NCBI GenBank assembly: GCA_037893245.1
Contig: JBAIAA010000120.1
Span: 1,178,001-1,242,000, forward strand
Direction of reading: 5' to 3'
Source: Crossaster papposus
Taxonomy: Eukaryota; Echinodermata; Asteroidea; Velatida; Solasteridae
DNA: 64,000 nt
In this document: positions 54,921 to 64,000 of the stretch, one piece after another
Position numbering within the stretch: the stretch's first letter is position 1
Layout of the letters: the number at the start of each line of letters is the position of its first letter
Translations under genes and position numbers: made by a program
The notes under the pieces: generated by a model
What the model saw: only the letters and a program-made list of their open reading frames with translations
Databases searched by the model: none
Told to the model about the DNA's origin: nothing

Positions 54921-55756
54921 CTTGCAAAGTTGCAGTCAAGTTCGGCACTACGCTGTCACTGCGAACACCACGACCACGTTTAGGTTGACTTCAGTTGAAT
55001 ACTACCGCCAAAAACAAACCTTGCACTCGCGTTTTCTCTCGACTGCTCAACTGAGCCGTCAAACCTTCTGCTCCGGCGGGGCGAGTAAAACCCTAAAAAT
55101 CACGAAAGCTGACAAAAGCTGGGAAGAAACAGGTCATAGAAATAATGATGGTGCGAGGTGAGCAGAGAGGTGGAGAGATTGTTTGTAGACACTAGTTATG
55201 CGACCGCAAAAAGGGGTCTGCAAAGAGAGAGGGGTACTGCAAAGAGGGCTACTAGTAGTACCCCAATTTGTGCACACACGTACACGCGCGCGCCACTATA
55301 AACAACGACCGGCACAGCAGCTTTTGAAGTGTACCGCTTGTTGACAGGTGGAATCGTCCATTCATCGCGTAGGGGATACTTCAATCCAAACGAAATAAAA
55401 TCCAACATTTTATGCTGTTTAAAGGTATCTTGCGCAATGTGGTGACATTTGAGATTTAAATATATTAGTCAAATCTTGTATTGATATACAAAAGTAAACT
55501 TTTGATTTGTTTTGCAAATCTAAGCGAATTATTTTACGGAATGTTTACCTTTGAGTAAAGTCTTAAAGACTTAAGGCCCTGCAGATAAGTTTTGTAGCGT
55601 ATTTCCGGTCCACAGTCCGTTTAATTCCATTCATACAATCAGTGACGTAATCTGTGGGCGGCCGCAGTAGAGTGTGAAATTTGCTCCGTTAGGTGGTCTG
55701 AACTCTCCAGGGTTCGATTACTTTATTTCACACTCTTGTTGACATCTAGCTTCAAG

Positions 55757-56370
55757 AGTAATGTGACCTGTCACCACAATAATGAGAGAAAAGTCGGGAA
55801 AATTGAAAATTGAGATATTGGTATTTTCAAATTCTTTAGAAAGAGAGCTTTCCAATGGTACATAACACTTGGGGGTTTTGAGATAAATACATTTGACAGC
55901 GCTCCAGAAAATCATGGGTTTCACAAAACATGTTTGTGAGAAAACTTACTTAATAAACGTCTTCAACAAAACACGTAAAAGATTGACAGGACAAGTAAGG
56001 TTCGGTTGAGCATAGTTTATGTTCTATATACGAACTTTTGTATAAACAACAAAATATCAAAATTTCGAATCATGGGATAGTTTCAAGGACCTTTATTTAA
56101 TTACCGTGTTAATTAGACCACCAATGGACTTTATTTCAAACCCTAACTACGCATACACTACGTAAAATTGCGTAATTTAAGAGGTTTTCGATCATCTGAT
56201 CGCACCCCCAAAATGGGAATATGTACAGGAGGACTTAGGATTTCCAAATTACGCAAAATCTCAAAATTGCCCGCCCGTACCCCTTCATATTTTGACTTTG
56301 GATGGCCATATCTCAGAATCACATCGTCTGACTTTACTCTCACATTATTGTGGTGACAATGTACGGTACC
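55757..56370. repeat. Inverted pair around 'gtcaccacaataatg'
   Basis: 'gtcaccacaataatgagaga' near 55771 and the inverse 'actctcacattattgtggtg' near 56337 could be the ends of a ~600-bp element about 0.9-1.4 kb upstream of the laminin start codon. Moderate similarity only. Confidence 0.45.
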
Positions 56371-56646
56371 TTGGATCTATCCCTTTTCCCCTCGATTGTT
56401 TAAGTTATTATAGGTTAAATATCCCTTTATACAAAAAAAGGCAATTTTTGCCATTACTGAGATACTTAGTGAACAACTTTTTTATTGGACTTTTAAAAAA
56501 CCACCTATTTTTTAATATAAATTGAGCGATAAAATTACTCCACACAAAATCGTCTCATATTAGACGATTATTTGCTATCAAGAATTATTTCTCTTTTTAT
56601 AAATCGTAATGTTTCTCATTTTGCACAAGTATAATACCATGAACCT

Positions 56647-56889
56647 GGGGCCAATTTCACGGAGCTGCTAAGCAAAAACATTTGCTTAGCACAAACAAGT
56701 TTTGCCCATTAAAAACAAATTATCAGCCAAAATTAAACGTGTTTTTCATGCGAAGCAAAAAAACAGCTGATTATCAGTCAAAAACAATAAAGATAACGTG
56801 ACAATTTTGTCTGTAACCTTGTTTTCGCCAAGGACAAATTGTTATGCTAAGCAAATTTTCGTGCTTAGCAGCTCCGTGAAATTGGCCCC
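56647..56889. mobile_element. Palindromic MITE R5, copy 2
   Basis: Same ends and interior as copy 1, in the laminin-TFIIS intergenic region. A decayed relative may lie at 8405-8540 in laminin intron 12 ('cagcagctccatgaaattagctcc'). Confidence 0.92.
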
Positions 56890-58005
56890 TGGTTGGTGAT
56901 CAAGGCCGTTTTCCAAACACAAGTTTCGGTCCGCGTCCAAACAGGTTTGTAGATAGGAAATATGAGGGAACTTATTCGTTTCTTGTCAACAGAGGTCGCT
57001 GTTCATAATTTACGGTCGTGCTTTCGGTTCGCTCGTACCCGTGCAGGTGTGATATGAAATTAAGGGCTTTTCGAAACCTTTGCCTCGGCTTCGGCTCCAA
57101 ATTCCTAATCACTAAGAAGCAAATAAATATAAATAAAATGTAGAAGCAAACGAAAATATTCGGACTTTTGGGTTTATATCAACGGACTGCGTATTTCTGA
57201 AGCACAAACAGGCACCAAAATATGGCTGGAGTTCCCGAAGATGAGAGATTAAAGCCTCCCTAAGCCACAGACGAAGACAGGGATTCGAAAAAGCCCTTAA
57301 ACTCCTGTGAAAATCGGACTTTTCCTATTATTGGTTTAAACCCTCTCACGTGACCGGGCACGGTCCTCGTTAACTCTACTTGAATACTGCCAATGAGTCA
57401 GGATTTCGTAGTATTTAAAATACATTCCCCAACTGCCCCCCGTTAGGTTTTGGGTTTTGGATCTCTAAAGATCTTGTTAAGATCAAAATATTAGGCCCTC
57501 TTAACTTATTTGATTTGTATATTTCAGGTCATTCCAGCCAGTAAGCAGTTTGGCAACCATTTTATCCTTATTCAGGTTTTGGGAAAAAATAAGAAAAAAT
57601 TAGGGGGGGGGGGGTCCCGGTCCGTATTTGAACCTGATTTACTAATGTAGACAAAATATTCACAATCGCACATTGATGTTTCTGTTTCTGATTTTTAATG
57701 GTTAGTTTACAAAGTACTTAAAATTTGTACAACTTTGTCACACAGTGTCTAAACTTCGCCTCATTCTAACCATAAGCAACTATTTTTGTTTTACTATCCA
57801 GCAATAGTTAGGCTATTCAACAAGAAATTGGGGAAATGAATAAGAAGAAGAAACAATGGCTGAACTATTTCAACATGCAACTCCAAATCAGTTGTTTTCC
57901 TTTCGCCTGATTTTTTACAAATTAAATAGGGAAGGGAACAGGGAACAATATAGGATGATTTAAAATTAATTGCCATGGAGAAACTAAATCATGGGAAGAA
58001 TTTCC

Positions 58006-58256
58006 TTAACCAGTTTGCGTCAGAGGACGTGAAAAAACAAAACAAATTAAAATTCCCGGAATTCTAAACAGATAACCACATCATGAGCAAGGCCGGAGAT
58101 ATCTGTCGGCAACCGGCTTGCAGTGAGTGAAGCTGGAAGTATAAGGGTGTGCTACCCACAGATGCCGGCCTGAACTCATGTCAAAATGTCAAATATTTTG
58201 ACATTAACCGGCCCGGGCCCGGTTAATGTTAAAATAATCTCGCCCAAACTGGTTAA
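58006..58256. mobile_element. MITE family R1, copy 7
   Basis: ttaaccagtttgcgtcagag ... cgcccaaactggttaa. It contains an inner palindrome 'attaaccggcccgggcccggttaat'-like block near 58204. Lies in the first unit of the 787-bp duplication. Confidence 0.9.
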
Positions 58257-58501
58257 TTTATATTATCATCCAGTAAAAAATAAATAAAAATTAAACACAG
58301 AAAACTAAATCTAGAAGGAAACATTGGAATTAAGACAGACTTCTCAGTCACTTCTTTAGCAAAGCACTTCGTCACGTCTCTTATAGCTAAGATGTCGAGT
58401 CATATTCAGCCAAATTATGGGTTTTGTCAACACCCAAACCTCCAAATTTTATAATATAAATACAGGAACTACACTCAAAATTGGGTTAAATGTGATAAAC
58501 A

Positions 58502-58661
58502 CCTTAAAGAGGGTACTATGTCCTGGAATCGCCCAATTGGGCTACAAAACACGTTTTGAACGAAATTACGTTAATCTCTTTCAACCAGATGTTTGAAATG
58601 GGATAAATAAAAAATCCAAAACATGATATTTTGGGGGATTTCAGGACATAGTTCCCCTTTA
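58502..58661. mobile_element. Small inverted-repeat element (TTAAAGAGGGTACTATGTCC ends), duplicated
   Basis: Ends 'ttaaagagggtactatgtcc' and 'ggacatagttcccctttaa'. A second copy at 59289-59448 comes from the 787-bp duplication. Confidence 0.85.
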
Positions 58662-58792
58662 ACACACAAAATGGCCCCCCTCACAAAAATAAAATGATTT
58701 TTTACAAATTAAATAGGGAAGGGAACAGGGAACAATATAGGATGATTTAAAATTAATTGCCATGGAGAAACTAAATCATGGGAAGAATTTCC

Positions 58793-59043
58793 TTAACCAG
58801 TTTGCGTCAGAGGACGTGAAAAAACAAAACAAATTAAAATTCCCGGAATTCTAAACAGATAACCACATCATGAGCAAGGCCGGAGATATCTGTCGGCAAC
58901 CGGCTTGCAGTGAGTGAAGCTGGAAGTATAAGGGTGTGCTACCCACAGATGCCGGCCTGAACTCATGTCAAAATGTCAAATATTTTGACATTAACCGGCC
59001 CGGGCCCGGTTAATGTTAAAATAATCTCGCCCAAACTGGTTAA
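58793..59043. mobile_element. MITE family R1, copy 8
   Basis: Same as copy 7, shifted by 787 bp in the second duplication unit, so not an independent insertion. Confidence 0.9.
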
Positions 59044-59914
59044 TTTATATTATCATCCAGTAAAAAATAAATAAAAATTAAACACAGAAAACTAAATCTA
59101 GAAGGAAACATTGGAATTAAGACAGACTTCTCAGTCACTTCTTTAGCAAAGCACTTCGTCACGTCTCTTATAGCTAAGATGTCGAGTCATATTCAGCCAA
59201 ATTATGGGTTTTGTCAACACCCAAACCTCCAAATTTTATAATATAAATACAGGAACTACACTCAAAATTGGGTTAAATGTGATAAACACCTTAAAGAGGG
59301 TACTATGTCCTGGAATCGCCCAATTGGGCTACAAAACACGTTTTGAACGAAATTACGTTAATCTCTTTCAACCAGATGTTTGAAATGGGATAAATAAAAA
59401 ATCCAAAACATGATATTTTGGGGGATTTCAGGACATAGTTCCCCTTTAACACACAAAATGGCCCCCCTCACAAAAATAAAATGTAAACTCAAAACGCAAA
59501 ATTGCAAAATATAGTAAAAGCTTGCAAAGATAATCCTTGGTAAAGGGAATACTCTCAAAAGTCAGTTCAGCTTTCAAAACATTTGTAAGTCTTAAAAGTA
59601 AAATTATTTCCCGTTATTGCGGTCATTGTACTGACCATCCAGTTGTAACCTTGAGTATGCTGTACAGTATCTAATGACCGGCCCTTGAATAACTTCAAGG
59701 TTTTTATTAACCCTGACTCCCATCCTGACAAATTCCAACACCATAGCAAACTGTACACACTTATTACCCTAACTTCCTTAGCGTAATTTACTAGGAACCA
59801 TACCCATCCTGGCAAATCCCAACACCATATGGTAAACTGTACACAAAGATTGTTGACTTCAATCCTTGAGGTATGCCTAACCCAGTGTCAATGACTAGGG
59901 TCCAGTACCCATCC

Positions 59915-60057
59915 TTAAGGCCGGTTCATACTTCACGCTAAAGCGAATACGAAGCGAATTTTATGACGTCAACGATTGAAGTTTCATTGCGACGTTCTCC
60001 GTTACCTTAACGAATTCACTTCGCAGTGACATTCGCGGAAGTATGAACCGGCCTTAA
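59915..60057. mobile_element. Small TTAA-flanked MITE (TTAAGGCCGGTTCATACTTC)
   Basis: 143 bp with 'ttaaggccggttcatacttc' at the left and its near reverse complement 'gaagtatgaaccggccttaa' at the right. Confidence 0.93.
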
Positions 60058-60110
60058 CAGATTCCAACCAAACCTGGTGTTGGAATTTGACTGGATAGGG
60101 ATTGTCAGGC

Positions 60111-60368
60111 TTAACCAGTTCCCGCCGGGATTATTTTAACATCACCGAGCCGAGGCGCAAAATTATTTTTATCGAAACTCGATCCGAGGCGGGTTGCAGA
60201 TGGAGGCGGGTTCAGGCAGATGGTACCGGGAAGCACACCCACGCATTTCCGTCCTTGCTCGCTGCTGACAGACATTTCCGGCCTTGCTCGTGGCGTGTTT
60301 ATGCGTCATCCGTTTTGAATCTGGGGAAAACTTTGCGTTTATATTCGTCCTCCGGCACGAACTGGTTA
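60111..60368. mobile_element. MITE family R1, copy 9
   Basis: ttaaccagttcccgccggga ... ccggcacgaactggttaa, just downstream of the TFIIS stop, probably in its 3' UTR or flank. Confidence 0.9.
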
Positions 60369-60528
60369 AGAACCCAAAACTATTTTTTTACATTTCTGCT
60401 TCATTTTGTTCGAGTATCAGTTCACATTTTTGTACAACATCTTCAAAATTCTGCAGACAAGTTCCTTTACACGTTAGTTGAGCAGCGAGTGAATTACAAA
60501 CCTTATGTACAGAAAGCCGCTGCCACCA

Positions 60529-60537
60529 TCAACAGAA
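60529..60537 (-). CDS. TCEA: TFIIS terminal coding exon: Phe-Cys-stop
   Basis: TFIIS proteins end RWKFC. The exon before this ends at RWK in phase 0, and here the minus strand reads CCCACAG/TTC TGT TGA behind a pyrimidine-rich tract, supplying exactly F-C-stop. The 3' UTR continues to lower coordinates, where a TTAA-flanked inverted-repeat element sits at 60111-60368. I did not find a clear AATAAA signal before that element. Confidence 0.8.
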   Translation of the reverse strand, partial: FC

Positions 60538-63500
60538 CTGTGGGAATAAAACAGACAAGTTCATGAGAATCTTCTTTTTTTCTTAGTCGTTCACATATTA
60601 AATTGCAGGCCAAGTTGGCTGTGGTCAACGCAGCTTTGATATGATAGACACAGGCATTATTATTAAACCGACGAGGGGGAGGAGGGGGAATTACCAGCCC
60701 TTGGTTAGTTGCAGAAGTCTACAATTTGTGAAGGAGTCGAGTTGGCTTTAGCGGCTTTTTCCTCGCCTTCCACCGCTGTGACCCGGGTTCGAATCCGGCC
60801 TGGGCCAGTAATGTGGATTGAGCGTTCAGTCCCTGCCTGATTTCGTTGGTTTTTCCCAGGATATTCTCCTAGGGTTTTTCTCCCAACTCAAAAACTGTAC
60901 CTTCTTCTCATTGTCTTTTCTCTACAGGTTTCTTTAGGCTTACGAGCTACAAAGCTTTCGAGGGATCCTTGGTTTCATTATCAGAGTCCGCTAAATGAAT
61001 ATATGACTCACACAGCCTCCAAACAAGATGTGGCACAAAATGTAGGGTGGGAAAGGGGGTGATGGGAAAGGTGGTGGTGGGAAAGGGGGTGGTGGGGCTG
61101 AGGCTGAAGGGGGCAAGCAAACAAATTTAACATACCTTCCACCTTTTCCCACAATCATGGCAATATGCAAATGTTGTCATTGGTTCATCCGCACTTCTTG
61201 TCTGCACCTGTGAATGAAAAAGTATTAAGAGAACTAAGAAGAAGCCTGACTTGTGGGGCAATTTGCCACCAAACAAAAACCCGACGATTCAAAGGGCGCC
61301 GCCAGTAATCCCTCCTGCGGTCTACTGTTGTTAGCGACTCATTGCTGATAGCTGCTATTGTTGACCTGGAGTGCCACTCTAGCCTGCTGAGTGTCACGCA
61401 TGAGTAACAGTGAGTAACAGTGTAGCGGGTGGGAGCGTACAGAGTGGTCGAGATCGCCCGCTTCTCGAACGGTCCCCTTAACCCTAACCCTGCCAAATCC
61501 AGCACAGTGCATCTGTGGTGACTGCTTGACCTTGCTGGTCTCTGCACACAAGTCAATGTGACAAAGTATGCAATCTGTTGCGTCTAGCAGGGTTTCTAGC
61601 CAAAATAACCTGGAGGGTTAAGGACCGTATCCCTTACCTGGTTATAAGAGCAATTTCTCCCTTTGCATTTGCTACACTTCAGGAGATCGGTCTTGGTTCC
61701 TCCAGTGACGGCCATCTGATGTTCCTTGATAGCCTCCTTAGTGATGCCATCGCGGATGCTCTTCAGCTCTTTACTCGCCATTTCCTGAAGGAGTTTAAAT
61801 CAAATTCGTCAATTGAAGTGTGAAAGATGCAAATCGAAGAAGTAAGGGAGGCTTCGCCGCCTCGCCCCAGTTTAAGGGAGGACGGGGTGATGATGCATGA
61901 AAGGCCTGATTACAAACAATTTGTGGTTGTACAATTCGTGGACCAAGTAAAGTTTTGGACAGAGTGTAGCAGAGTTTAGGGCGTTTTTGTTCTTTTCAGA
62001 CTTTGGTTTTTGATTTTAAACTTTGGGTCCAGACTTTATCGCTTGTGTCCTTAAGCAAGGCACTTTACTAAGATACCTCTCACAACCAGAAAATAGCTGC
62101 CGAGGCATTGGAGAGGAAGCAGGGGGTAAAACCCTCGCTGAGCAAAAATCTGCTGGAAACCATTCACGTTGCATTACAATCCGGCTGGTACCCTCTATTG
62201 CTCAGCTGATAAGGCTGTGTCCAAATTTCTTGGCTATGACTAGAAATAACACACAGGTCTATAGGAAGTGGCTGCAGGTCTATAGGAAGGGGCTGCAGCC
62301 ATTTCCCATAGGTGCGCGTGTAATTGCCAGCTGTATCCAAGTAATCCAGACACGGCTTAGTTTCAGTGCTAAGCACATTTCTGCATTTGGCAGCTGGATT
62401 GGTTCCTGATTACGTTTAGGAGAGGTCGGTCATCTTACTTCAGAGGTCATCTTGGCGATTTGGTCCGGGGGGATTTCTCGGGTCAGGACCCTCCTCCTCA
62501 GCTCGGGGTTACTGGCATCTTTCAGGTTGGAGACGCGACTCCGGATGCGATGCTTGTACTTCATATCCGTGTTGACAAACTCGGTGTAGACACGTGCAGA
62601 ATTGGTTAAAGAAGTTACAGTGGTTACCGTGATGGAAAGTGCGGTTGAAGTTTCTCCTTTCACTAATGAATCGTTTCACGCATGATCAGTCAAAAGTATT
62701 TGAAGTGGATAGAAACACAACCGGACCTAGCAACCGTGTTTGTTATATCAGAATTTTGTATAAACCCTAACCCTGCCAGATGCAGCACAGTGCATCTGTG
62801 GGGACTGCTTGACCTTGCTGGACTCTGCACACGTCAATGTGACAAAGTATGCAATATGTTGCGTCTGGCAGGGTTTCTAGCCAAAATACCCTGGAGGGTT
62901 AGGGTTAAGTGGAGTGTCAGTCCCATTCATTGTGCACATGAATGCAGAGTGGTGACCGAGGCTTTTTGATTGCTAAAACCAAAATTTGTAATAACAATGT
63001 TTGTATTATAACGAGAGTCAACTGTACCACCTCATCTCAGTTTTGTCCAAAATATAAATTAAACTTTTACGAAGTTTCCTAAAATGAATTGAAATTTTTT
63101 TCAAGAAAAGTATTTGTATAAAAGAATTTAACAAGTTTTTAAAAAATATCTGGTCCTTTTTCTCCACCATTTTTGCTGGTTTAGAATACAAATCATATAT
63201 TAATAATATATAATAATTGTTTCGGTTAACAGATGAATTTTAGCGTGGCATCGTAACAAAGGATATAATCTTCAATCTCGCCTGCGATTTCATCAACGTC
63301 TCCCAATACTTCTGTGTCGCAACCCTCAACTAGAAAAAAATGGGATTGAAAAAAAAAAGTACAGCATTTGTTACGGGTTACATTTATTACAATTCCTTTC
63401 CAACTCGTATTGTATCCCAGCAAAGGGTACAGAATCCTCCGACTACACTCAAGGAACTTACTGGGTACTTTGAGAGACTCAACAATCATCTTCACACATT

Positions 63501-64000
63501 TCTCCCTGACGACATCTTTGCCCTTCTCAGACCCGCCGGATTTACCGTCGCCACTCCCGTTAGGCAAAGGCGGAGACGGCTCCCGCGAATCATCACCGCT
63601 GTCTTTCTTCTCCTGGGAACTGTTGGATTTGTTGGCAGCTGGAGAAAAAAAAAGTAAAATAACAATCTTTCTTTTTTGCATTCAATATTAAAAAAAAAAC
63701 ACATGGCCTTCCAAGGAATGCAAAAAAATAAAAATAAGGTCAACTGGGTCATGCTGCTAGTCCATTATTATAACCCTAACCCTACAGGGTATTTTGGCTA
63801 GAAACCCTGCCAGATGCATCAGATTGCATACTTTGTCACATTGACTTGTGTGCAGAGTGCAGCAAGGTCAAGCAGTCACCACAGATGCACTGTGCTGGGT
63901 CTGGCGGGGTTAGGGTAATAATAATAATGCGTATGGACCGAAGTCCTGATTGGCAGCTTTAGTTCGAGAGGTCTTTTTTCTCTTAGCCGGATCACCACGA
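60529..64000 (-). CDS. TCEA: Transcription elongation factor TFIIS (TCEA), 3' part
   Basis: Nuclear RNA polymerase II elongation factor. Its zinc ribbon inserts an acidic Asp-Glu pair into the polymerase to stimulate transcript cleavage and rescue backtracked complexes. Five firm exons, a terminal three-codon exon and one tentative exon at the window edge join in frame. They give a Ser/Pro-rich linker, the central three-helix Pol II-binding domain (VREKCVKMI... through [12 protein letters not shown] and SNLKD), and the C-terminal zinc ribbon with SADEPMTTF. The N-terminal TFIIS/LW domain lies beyond 64000. The gene is tandem to laminin alpha in the same orientation, about 5.6 kb between stop and the laminin ATG. 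Paralogue class (TCEA1/2/3) is not resolved. Confidence 0.95.
60757..60990 (+). mobile_element. SINE-like repeat S2, copy downstream of TFIIS
   Basis: 'tgacccgggttcgaatccgg' then 'ccctgcctgatttcgttggt', 'tctctacaggtttctttagg', 'gagggatccttggtttcatt'. Same order as the copy at 9918. Lies in the last intron of TFIIS. Confidence 0.75.
61136..61207 (-). CDS. TCEA: TFIIS exon: second half of zinc ribbon with catalytic Asp-Glu
   Basis: Encodes [19 protein letters not shown] and GKRWK. SADEP carries the acidic pair that reaches the polymerase active site; CHDC is the second zinc knuckle. The acceptor is TTCACAG/GTG and the donor TGGAAG/GTATGT. Confidence 0.97.
61479..61620. mobile_element. Short repeat R4, copy 2
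   Basis: Same order of blocks as the copy at 13034. Lies in the TFIIS intron before the zinc-ribbon exon, ending 18 bp from the exon at 61638. Confidence 0.9.
61638..61784 (-). CDS. TCEA: TFIIS exon: linker helix and first half of zinc ribbon
   Basis: Encodes [37 protein letters not shown] and [13 protein letters not shown]. The CxxC pair is the first zinc knuckle. The acceptor is CTTCAG/GAA and the donor AACCAG/GTAAGG, phase 0 at both ends. Confidence 0.97.
62439..62593 (-). CDS. TCEA: TFIIS exon: central domain core
   Basis: Encodes [35 protein letters not shown] and [13 protein letters not shown], the most conserved TFIIS block. It starts just after an AC dinucleotide with a U12-like branch sequence upstream and ends GAA/GTAAGA. 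An open frame extends upstream but is intron. Confidence 0.93.
62594..63266 (-). other. Putative U12-type AT-AC intron in TFIIS
   Basis: On the minus strand the intron begins ATATCCTTTG, identical to the minor-spliceosome AT-AC donor consensus. It ends TTCTTTAACCAATTCTGCAC, with a branch-like TTCTTTAAC at 62605-62613 about 13 nt before the terminal AC. GT-AG alternatives break the conserved TFIIS reading. The intron also holds a CCCTAA-ended repeat at 62761-62907. Confidence 0.78.
62761..62907. mobile_element. Short repeat R4, copy 3
   Basis: Same family, inside the putative U12 intron of TFIIS. Confidence 0.9.
63267..63329 (-). CDS. TCEA: TFIIS exon: central domain helix
   Basis: Encodes (I)[20 protein letters not shown]. 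The acceptor is TTTCTAG/TTG. No good GT donor fits; instead the exon ends at GAAGATT followed by ATATCCTTTG, the U12 AT-AC donor consensus. That join gives IEDCVYTEF, matching the 'IEDxIYxEF' of TFIIS relatives. Confidence 0.85.
63462..63638 (-). CDS. TCEA: TFIIS exon: linker and start of central domain
   Basis: Encodes (A)[11 protein letters not shown], a Ser/Pro/Gly-rich linker, then [18 protein letters not shown], the first helix of the TFIIS central domain. The acceptor is TTCTCCAG/CTG and the donor CCCA/GTAAGT, phase 1. Confidence 0.9.
63771..63916. mobile_element. Short repeat R4, copy 4 (inverted)
   Basis: Same family in the opposite orientation, in the next TFIIS intron upstream. It runs from 'taaccctaaccctacagggt' to 'tgtgctgggtctggcggggt'. 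Confidence 0.9.
63939..64000 (-). CDS. TCEA: TFIIS, possible linker exon at window edge (tentative)
   Basis: The minus strand reads [20 protein letters not shown] in the phase needed by the next exon. A basic, Lys-rich linker is plausible for TFIIS. The only candidate donor (TTCG/GTCCAT) is weak, and the start is outside the window, so this call is provisional. Confidence 0.4.

Larger units (their letters stand above)
54921..57907 (-). promoter_or_regulatory. Laminin alpha 5' flank (5' UTR and promoter must lie here)
   Basis: Sequence upstream of the laminin ATG. A TATA-like 'gtttatagtgg' occurs on the minus strand at about 55293-55303 next to an alternating 'gcgcgcgcgtgtacgtg' tract. I cannot prove a start site. 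The stretch also holds the inverted pair at 55757-56370 and MITE R5 at 56647. Confidence 0.35.
57908..59481 (+). repeat. 787-bp tandem duplication, two copies
   Basis: 57908-58694 and 58695-59481 appear identical by eye. Each contains one nine-copy-family MITE (58006, 58793) and one small inverted-repeat element (58502, 59289). It lies between the laminin and TFIIS genes. Confidence 0.95.

Noticed and set aside
54694..55161. 155-codon plus-strand frame near the laminin start
   Set aside because: It is antisense to the signal-peptide exon and 5' UTR and shows no recognisable family.
63226..63681. 151-codon minus frame as one continuous TFIIS exon
   Set aside because: It contains two exons separated by an in-frame open intron; the middle and last parts do not match TFIIS.

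Overview
The window is animal genomic DNA: AT-rich, full of introns and crowded with transposable elements. It contains no prokaryotic features. It suggests an invertebrate deuterostome, probably an echinoderm. The grounds are a laminin alpha of the vertebrate alpha1/alpha2 layout, TTAGGG-type interstitial repeats, Penelope-like retroelements and many short inverted-repeat elements. The echinoderm call is inference only.

Two host genes lie on the minus strand. The first is the 5' part of a laminin alpha (alpha1/alpha2 type) gene. Its start codon is at 54920 and the gene leaves the window at base 1. I resolved 24 coding exons (54920 down to 454) from conserved protein sequence and GT/AG sites. 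Joined, they give an unbroken 3747-nt frame of 1249 residues: signal peptide, LamNT, LE repeats, a first laminin IV (L4) domain, more LE repeats, and the start of a second L4 domain. Intron 1 is about 23 kb and intron 2 about 12 kb. Upstream, also on the minus strand and ending at 60529, is the 3' part of a TFIIS gene (transcription elongation factor A). It has the central domain and zinc ribbon, a terminal exon coding only Phe-Cys-stop, and what looks like a minor-spliceosome (U12) AT-AC intron. Its 5' exons are beyond base 64000.

Most of the rest is repeats. I group at least five inverted-repeat (MITE-like) families by their ends, including a nine-copy TTAA-flanked family, plus tRNA-derived SINE-like copies, a LINE 3' end, interstitial telomeric repeats inside inverted repeats, and an apparently perfect 787-bp tandem duplication.

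The most striking objects are two large inverted-repeat elements in laminin introns 4 and 2 (13445-17706 and 26694-30231). Both begin TAGT and end ACTA, both have exact 3-bp target duplications (CAT and TCC), both carry tandem repeats in their arms, and both enclose a Penelope-like reverse transcriptase with no recognisable GIY-YIG endonuclease. In the first, about 3 kb of the retroelement is massively A-to-G mutated on its sense strand. Alignment with an adjacent unmutated copy of its own 3' end shows about 80 A-to-G changes and almost nothing else, spread by neighbour base as expected for ADAR-type adenosine deamination. The mutated tract ends at the junction with the unmutated copy, which argues that the RNA was edited before reverse transcription and insertion.
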